From assembly GCA_006176705.1 (NCBI GenBank), contig QRFJ01000047.1, positions 434,001 through 498,000 on the forward strand: DNA of 64,000 nt. Direction: 5' to 3'. This stretch comes from Cocos nucifera. Its lineage: Eukaryota > Streptophyta > Magnoliopsida > Arecales > Arecaceae. This document shows, piece by piece, positions 58,145 through 64,000 of the stretch; position 1 is the stretch's first letter; each line of letters begins with the position of its first letter. Below the pieces are notes generated by a model. It worked only from the letters and a program-made list of their open reading frames with translations, ran no database searches and was not told the origin of the DNA. The position numbers and the translations under genes are program-made.

Positions 58145-61100
58145 TATTTATATTTCTGGTTTATAGCTCAAGGAGGCGGTCGAGAACTCGAAGATAGAGG
58201 CTATGATGACTACCTGTGCAAGATGCACCTAAATGGAGGTGATGCATTCTATTCTTATTATTGTATGGTCAAGCTTGGATGCTCTATGACATGGAAGACA
58301 ACCGCTTGCAGCCATCTCACTATACTTTGGTGTAGAAGAACTTGCAATGCAGGGCAAACTTGGATGTTCGGTTATATCGTAGATAACTGCTTCAGCCACC
58401 TCATGGTTAAAGGTGCAGAAGAACATGCAATGCTTTATTTTTCAGTGGCAGATCTGAGCCTTTTTCATATTTTTATGTATTGAGATTATCATGTACTGCT
58501 AGATGAGAATCAGATAATGCTTAAATTAGGGGATCAGCAGACCAACACATTATCATGTATTATTGGACAAGAAACATTGGACTGCTGATGCATTATAGAT
58601 GCTCACTAATAATCTTTGTTATATGTGAGTTAAATTTTGATCGTCTTATTATATTTTGATAGATATATATTTTATTTGAATCAATTTTTAGGTCATCTAC
58701 TTGCTCTAATTTTATTTTTATTTTTAGATATTATACATCATATCTTCTAGAGATTAGAGCCATTCCAGTCAAAGATAAAGCTCTCAAGGAGAGAGCGATC
58801 ATGCGGCCAGCTCGCATGGTTTCGCACATCTCATACCGGATGATAGGGGGTCACCAATGACCCCATAATCATATATAGTAGCGACCGGCTCACCGACACA
58901 AAGTCATGGTCAAGGACCCATCCAGCTCGCGGTATCTCCAACTTGGTCAGAGGATAAATAGCTCATCCATGTTCAGAGTCGCTAATAAGTACTACAGCTT
59001 CAATTAATATATTTTTAATTTAGAAATTTTAAAGTTAATATTTATTGTTCAAAATTAATTTTGCAGTATGTTTAGAGAGTCTAGAATATCTCATATGGTT
59101 ATCGACATCATCCGATGCTTGATGCCGGGGCTAGTGAACGAGTTTTCTAGCTAGCTATCTGGAGCACATGATGTAGCCTAGGAGATATTTTTGGTAAGTC
59201 AAAACTAGTTTAATTTATAAATTTTTGATATATTGATATTTTAATTATATATAAATATATGCTTGCTTCTATCTTATAGGATTACTACCAATTCAAGACT
59301 ACCTAAGATGAGGAGGCCAACCATCAGATCTTCGAGGAGGTGGCCACACAGAGGCTCTGAGATGGCCTCTATAGCCTCAAGCAGTCCGTCATCCAATATT
59401 TTGGTTCTCAATCACCATCGGATTGAAGATCTTTCATGGATCACTGGATGCGGACGGATATATGGCAGGCCCTCTCCGACCAGTAGAGTAGTGAGGAGTA
59501 CTCTGGTAGGTGGTAGAAGGCCCGACAAAATTGGGCTCTGAGCAGGATCCGATCAAACATACGAGCGGCTCGATCAGCACACATGTTGTGATCGACAGAC
59601 TGATAAGAAATCAATATTAAAGCTCTTCACTAGAATTATAAAAATTCTTATATGCATGTTTTAATTAATTTAATTTTATTATTTACTTATTGTAGGCACG
59701 ACAGTTAGGTCATCCACTAGACCAGCTGTAGTTGTGGCGGGCCATACACAAGTCTAGGAGGATCGGTGATTACTTAGATTCTATGTCATGATGGATCACG
59801 GTAAGAACTTTAAACTTTATTTACTAATTAAGTTATTATAGAATTTAATTTTTATATTATTAGAAATAAATTTTGCTCCCACCGAAGTCTAGTATGAAGC
59901 TTAGCCTAATGCAGCTGGTAATTATGGAAGAGCTTCAATCAGAAATTCTCTCTCTAGCAGTCGGATTCATTCAGTGGCCGAACTATTCAGTGGCCAAACC
60001 TATCCAAACTTCTCAACAACCGAGCCCCAGCCGAACCCCTTTAGTTGATCGAACTCCTCAGTGATCGAGCTCCGGCCAAACTTTTCAACGATTGAGCTCC
60101 AGTCGAACTTCTCGGCAATCGACCTTCAGTCGGACTTCCATGAGAGTCGAACTCCCTCCGTGCCCCTTCAGACGGACGCCTACAGAAGCCAAACTCCCTC
60201 CGTACTCCTCTGATTGAGCTTCTACGAAAGTCGAACTCCTTCCGAACTCCTCCAGCAACCAAGCTTCTACGAAAGTTGAACTCCTTTCGGACTCCTCCAG
60301 CAATCAAGCTTCTATGGAAGCCAAACTCCTTCTGAACTCCTCTAGCGGTCGGATTCCTATAGGAGCCGAACTCCTTTCGAACCATTTCTTTAGATGGATT
60401 CCTACAGGCAATCCTACTATTAAATGATTATAATTGGCATTTATCAGGATAATCACGAACATCATTGATTAGGATAATTATGATTGCCATTTATCAAGGA
60501 TGGTTACGATAGTCATTAATCAAGATAGTTACAACAAGCTCCGTCTATAAAAAGGGACCCTCCAGACATGTTTTGGCTAAGCTTTCTTCTCCTTTCCAAA
60601 ACTCTGCAGAACTCCTCTCTGAGCACTCCATTTCTGTTGGTCAGAAGAGCTAACTTGACCATCAGAGGATCCTACCGAAGCCACCACCACTGACTCCGGA
60701 TGAAACTTTATTTTGTAGGTCACCAACGGCGACCTCGTCTTCCTCAACTTCAAATCGATCCGACATCAACCAAATTTTGTACCAATATATATTATAATTA
60801 ATATATTTCTTAACTATGTAGATGCGTTATGTGATGTACATTGCTGAGAGGTATGGCAATGACCCATCTTCTCAGCCCCTCTTGATCTTGAGGGATGGCT
60901 CAGTGCCATCGTGAGGTGAGTAGGAGCCGGATCATAGGATTTGGCCACAGCTTCGATCCTCCACCACCTTGATATCTTTCGATGTCCACACAGATCACAA
61001 CATCCTAGACCTGGAGCGATACACACGTGGAGGAGGTCGTGCAGAGACTTCTAAGCCAGCGATCTCAGAGCCTTCTAGATGCCATCTGCGATACGATCGT

Positions 61101-61200
61101 AGAGCTTCTCCAGGATCCGCAGCTATGCAACTAGCTAGGCTCGTTATCCCAGCCATCACATCAAGTAATTATATTATTAAATTATTTTAATTATTTTAAA
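58145..61200 (+). pseudogene. Degenerate plant transposase (Ptta/En/Spm type), split by a solo LTR
   Basis: Readable plus-strand pieces: FRESRISHMVIDIIRCLMPG (59,072); the transposase core at 59,281-59,560 with EEANHQIFEEVATQRL and a WKARQN-ALSRIRSNIRAA stretch; ARQLGHPLDQL followed by WRAIHKSRRIGDYLDSMS (59,697-59,790), matching the ARxxGRPVSxxEVFxxTHxRKxGDYVD signature of Ptta/En/Spm transposases; and, after the solo LTR, IAERYGNDPSSQPLL (60,842). Frame breaks and stops are frequent. Intron remnants probably separate the pieces. In CACTA-type elements such proteins bind transposon ends and excise the DNA. This copy cannot be functional. Confidence 0.65.
59858..60787 (-). mobile_element. Solo LTR inserted in the transposase remnant
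   Basis: It is inverted relative to the LTRs at 46.8 and 52.3 kb: its right end TTTTGTACCAATA and left end TATTAGAAATAAATTTTGCT are reverse complements of their starts and ends. It is flanked by a perfect 5-bp duplication TATAT (59,853-59,857; 60,788-60,792). It contains GAACTCCTTCCGAACTCC-type repeats and TATAAAAAGG at 60,545. No internal region is present, as expected after LTR-LTR recombination. Confidence 0.85.
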
Positions 61201-61303
61201 TTTTAATTTTTAGAAGCTTCATATATTTATATTTGAGTATGGAAAGAGAATTTAGGAGCTAAAAATTCAATCTATCTATTCAATCGATGGACCGGAGGTA
61301 TCT

Positions 61304-62640
61304 CACTACTACAGAAAAAGACTACGATAGTATATACTATGATAGCAATTTTCAAAATCACTGCAATAGAATCTATGATAGTGGTTAGGGTTAATCGCTG
61401 CCATAAATCTGACATATGATAGTGGTTAAGGTTAACTACTATCGTAGATTAAACTATGGCAGCGGTTATTCGTAACCACTATCGTAGGCTCAATCTATTA
61501 CCGTGGTTAGTCATAACTGCTATGATATATTTTTTTATATTTTTACTTTAAATATTATATAATTTTAAAATTTAATATTCATCTTCATCATTCATTATCT
61601 AAATAATTATCATTAGAGTGTCATCACAAAAGACCACCTCGATTCGATGGCCCTAACTTCATCGATCAGAAAAATTTGATTTCAACGACCATGAATGATG
61701 ATGCAATGATCTAATAGATGGAGACCTTCAATGTGTCCAAAAATCTGTAACGATGATTTCGGTGATGTTTGTAGCATACTATCAAAGTTTTACTTCAATC
61801 GAATATCGTTATCATGATCAATTAACATGGGATGATTTCGATCGTTAAATAAGAAACGAGTAATCAAAAGACTAGATAGCATCCGATTATAAAATAATTT
61901 TTTAGATAAATGATCTTGGCTACTATTTTAATAATTTTTATAGTGATGATCATAAAATTTAAATCATTTTTATAAGAATCATTCACGTTAAGTAGATCTC
62001 GCAAAAGCATGAACATAATTATCAATAGAGTTTAAGAATAGATATCAAGCGACGTATAGTTTTAGATCGTTCTAAAATTCATGATTTAAATTTTACGATC
62101 ACCATCATAAAAATAATTAAAATAGTAGTCAAGATCATTTATCTAAAAAATTATCTCATGGATGGACACCGTCTGATCCTTTGATCACTCGTTTCTCATT
62201 TAACGGTCAAAATAACTCCATGCTAAATTGATCAAGATAACGATATTCGAAGTAAAACTTTAATAGTATGCTACAAACATCACCAAGATCATCATTATAG
62301 ATTTTCAGATACATCGAAGGTCTCCATCTATCAGATCATCACGTCATTGTTCGTGATCGTCGAAATCAAATTTTTCTGATCGATGAAGTTAGGGCCATCG
62401 GATCGAGGCAGTCTTTCATGATGACACTCTAATGATAATTATTTAAATAATAAATGATGAAGATGGATATTAAATTTTAAAATTATATAATATTTAGAGT
62501 AAAAATATGAAAAAATATATCGCAGCGGTTATGACTAACCACTGCAATAGGTTAAACCTACGATAATGGTTATAAAGAACTGCTGCCATAGTTCAATCTA
62601 TGACAGTGGTTAATGAAAACTACTGACATAGATCTATTCC
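61304..62640. mobile_element. Foldback / long inverted-repeat element with CACTA-like left end
   Basis: The left edge is CACTACTACAGAAAAAG, followed by subterminal repeats of CTATGATAGTGGTTAGG type. Arms of about 540 bp (about 61,430-61,967 and 62,081-62,615) are roughly 90% complementary: for example TCATTAGAGTGTCATCA on the left and TGATGACACTCTAATGA on the right, or GATTCGATGGCCCTAAC and GTTAGGGCCATCGGATC. A loop of about 115 bp separates them. No matching CTGTAGTAGTG end was found on the right, so the element may be incomplete or continue toward 63 kb. Confidence 0.75.
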
Positions 62641-62869
62641 CGCTGACCGAGCCGGTTTGGATCCAAATCGGATCAGCTCGATTGTCAGCTGGGTTAGCTT
62701 GACTCCAAATCGGGCTGGCTTACTGAAAAAAACAAAACATTCATTTCTGTAGCCTGAGACTTGGGCTGGCTTGATTTCAATTTGGATCAGCTCGAATTCT
62801 GATCCTATGGCAGGGGTTAATAGGTTAGGTTATTTCCAGCTGCCCATCCCAAAATTATTTTTCTCTCCA
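62641..62869. repeat. Short direct repeats of the GATTTGGATCAGCTCGA type
   Basis: Phrases such as TTTGGATCCAAATCGGATCAGCTCGA (62,659), TTGACTCCAAATCGGGCTGGC (62,699) and TTTCAATTTGGATCAGCTCGA (62,775) recur at about 60-bp spacing between the foldback arm and the C-rich island. Confidence 0.5.
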
Positions 62870-63610
62870 TCGATTGCTCTCTCTCTCTCTCTTCTCTCCA
62901 CCGTTGGTGAGACCTCACCTCTTCCTTTTCTTTCTCAATCGGCGTCGCCTCCTATTGGCTCTCCGACCGAAGCCGCCTCCACCCTCGCCTCCCCCTTCTT
63001 CCCTGACCGCCACCGCCACCTCCCCCTCCTCCCTTTCCTTCCCCTTCTTCCTCGACCTAGGCCAGCGGCTCCTCCATCGGGCTACCGCCCAAAACCCACC
63101 CCCCCTCTGGGCTACCCCCACCCCCTTCCCCTTCTCCCCACCTAGCCCATAGGCTCCTCCCCGAGCTTGCTGCCCAACCCACCCTTGGCCTCCCGTCATG
63201 CCCCCCCTTCCCTCATTCCGATTAGGCCATAACTCCTCGCCAGCTAACGCTTGCAACCCCCCCCCCGACCTTCGGAGCCCGCTCCACCCCCCTCCTCCTC
63301 CTTTCCCTCCCCCCTCCTCGAACCCGGCATAATCACCCTCTCTCTCTCTCTCTCCTTCCTAGTCCGACCCCCTCTTCCTTCCCCTTCTTTTCCAGTCGGT
63401 TCGACCACCGGCTCCGCCACCTCCTCTCTTCCCTCGGCCCGAACACCCCTCCTTACTATATCTCTCTCTCCTCTTTCTCTTTCTCTCTCTTCTCTCTTTC
63501 TAACTCACTATCTGTCTCGATCATTTCGTAGATGATCTCTAGTACCGTCGTCTTCCTCTAGCACCACTGCTGGTAACCCTCGGAGCTCTCTATGTGACCC
63601 CTCTCTATAG
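62870..63610. other. Second C-rich island
   Basis: Begins with a CT microsatellite (62,877-62,893) and continues as C/T-rich sequence with Pro/Ser-rich frames in more than one phase. It is followed by an AT-rich spacer (63,625-63,735) and then by repeats. The order is the same as at 55.6-57.5 kb, suggesting a second copy of one transposon architecture. Confidence 0.5.
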
Positions 63611-63733
63611 CCACAAGTATGATTTTTTTAAAAAATTTCATAGTATTATTTATTTATCATTTATAATATTTATATTAATATTTAATTTTAATTTTTATAA
63701 TAAATATTATAAATATTTATTATAAAAATTATA

Positions 63734-63980
63734 ATTATCCATTGATCGTGGATCATGTCGGTGGATAAAAGAACCCTGCCAGTTGGTTCTGAACCATGTC
63801 GGTGGATTCTAGATCGAGTCATGCCCTATCGACGATCTTAGGCTATGTCGTGTCAGCAGCCGTGGATGGCCCTTGGACCATATCGATCGATAAAAAAATT
63901 TTCATCGATGGATTCTGGATCGTATCGACGCCCATAGGTCGTGCTGGCGAATAAGAGAACTCTTGTCGACTATTTATATC
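63734..63980. repeat. Irregular short tandem repeats at the window end
   Basis: Variants of GGATCATGTCGGTGGAT(A/T), TTCTGGATCGTATCGACG and AAAGAACCCTGCC recur about every 30-60 bases. It is cut by the window end, so unit length is uncertain. Confidence 0.5.
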
Positions 63981-64000
63981 TTGTTGTTTTTATTTATTGC

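Overview
The window is plant nuclear DNA. It contains intron-rich genes with plant-type products, many nested LTR, LINE and CACTA-type transposable elements, and long AT-rich spacers. The gene structures and transposon styles fit a monocot, possibly a palm, but the species cannot be fixed from the sequence alone. A run of 10 Ns at 25,615-25,624 shows this is a scaffold with at least one contig join.

Genes. Three host genes are recognisable. (1) At 4,148-4,634 (-) are the 5' exons of a mitochondrial cytochrome c oxidase subunit 5b (COX5B) gene; the exons for the conserved zinc-binding C-terminus were not found. (2) At 7,980-12,488 (+) is a ten-exon tRNA (cytosine-38-C5) methyltransferase, the DNMT2/TRDMT1 family, essentially complete at about 415 residues. 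One splice junction, between exons 3 and 4, is one base short of canonical. (3) At 27,381-33,650 (-) is an eight-exon Ran GTPase of 222 residues with all G motifs and the acidic C-terminus. The methyltransferase and Ran genes converge.

The puzzle region, 12.4-26.7 kb. The last methyltransferase exon occurs twice (12,410-12,488 and 25,637-25,715). The 192 bases around it are repeated on both sides of a 12.1-kb block. The sequence after the N gap reads straight from the last methyltransferase exon into the Ran 3' flank, as an uninterrupted allele would. The 12.1-kb block (12,590-24,690) is bounded by TAATGACA on both sides. It holds an indel-riddled look-alike of the methyltransferase-Ran intergenic DNA, an exact 157-base copy of the Ran terminal exon and its flank, a decayed LINE, a gene-like exon of unknown function and a gypsy element cut off within pol. 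It is either a structural haplotype insertion or a chimeric, under-polished contig.

Transposon half, 37-64 kb. A long LINE on the minus strand (about 37.1-45.0 kb; CCHC protein, endonuclease, RT and RNase H) is split by a 1,388-bp CACTA-type element with a CCA target duplication. An AT-rich tandem array of roughly 190-bp units hosts a 6.46-kb LTR retrotransposon (46,848-53,304, TSD ATTAT). That element has gag but no recognisable pol, and carries a 2.5-kb array of short units, each containing a GGAGAT-CTT-ATCTCC palindrome. A related LTR-only copy lies at 54,101-55,377. Next come CACTA-style subterminal repeats, a C-rich island, an in-frame 84-bp tandem repeat, a 300-bp-arm inverted repeat, a degenerate plant transposase split by another solo LTR (59,858-60,787, TSD TATAT), and a 1.2-kb foldback structure. 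A second C-rich island followed by repeats starts at 62.87 kb and runs off the end.

No tRNA, rRNA or CRISPR features were seen. I saw no convincing new enzymatic system. The most unusual items are the structural-variant block and the gag-plus-minisatellite retroelement.
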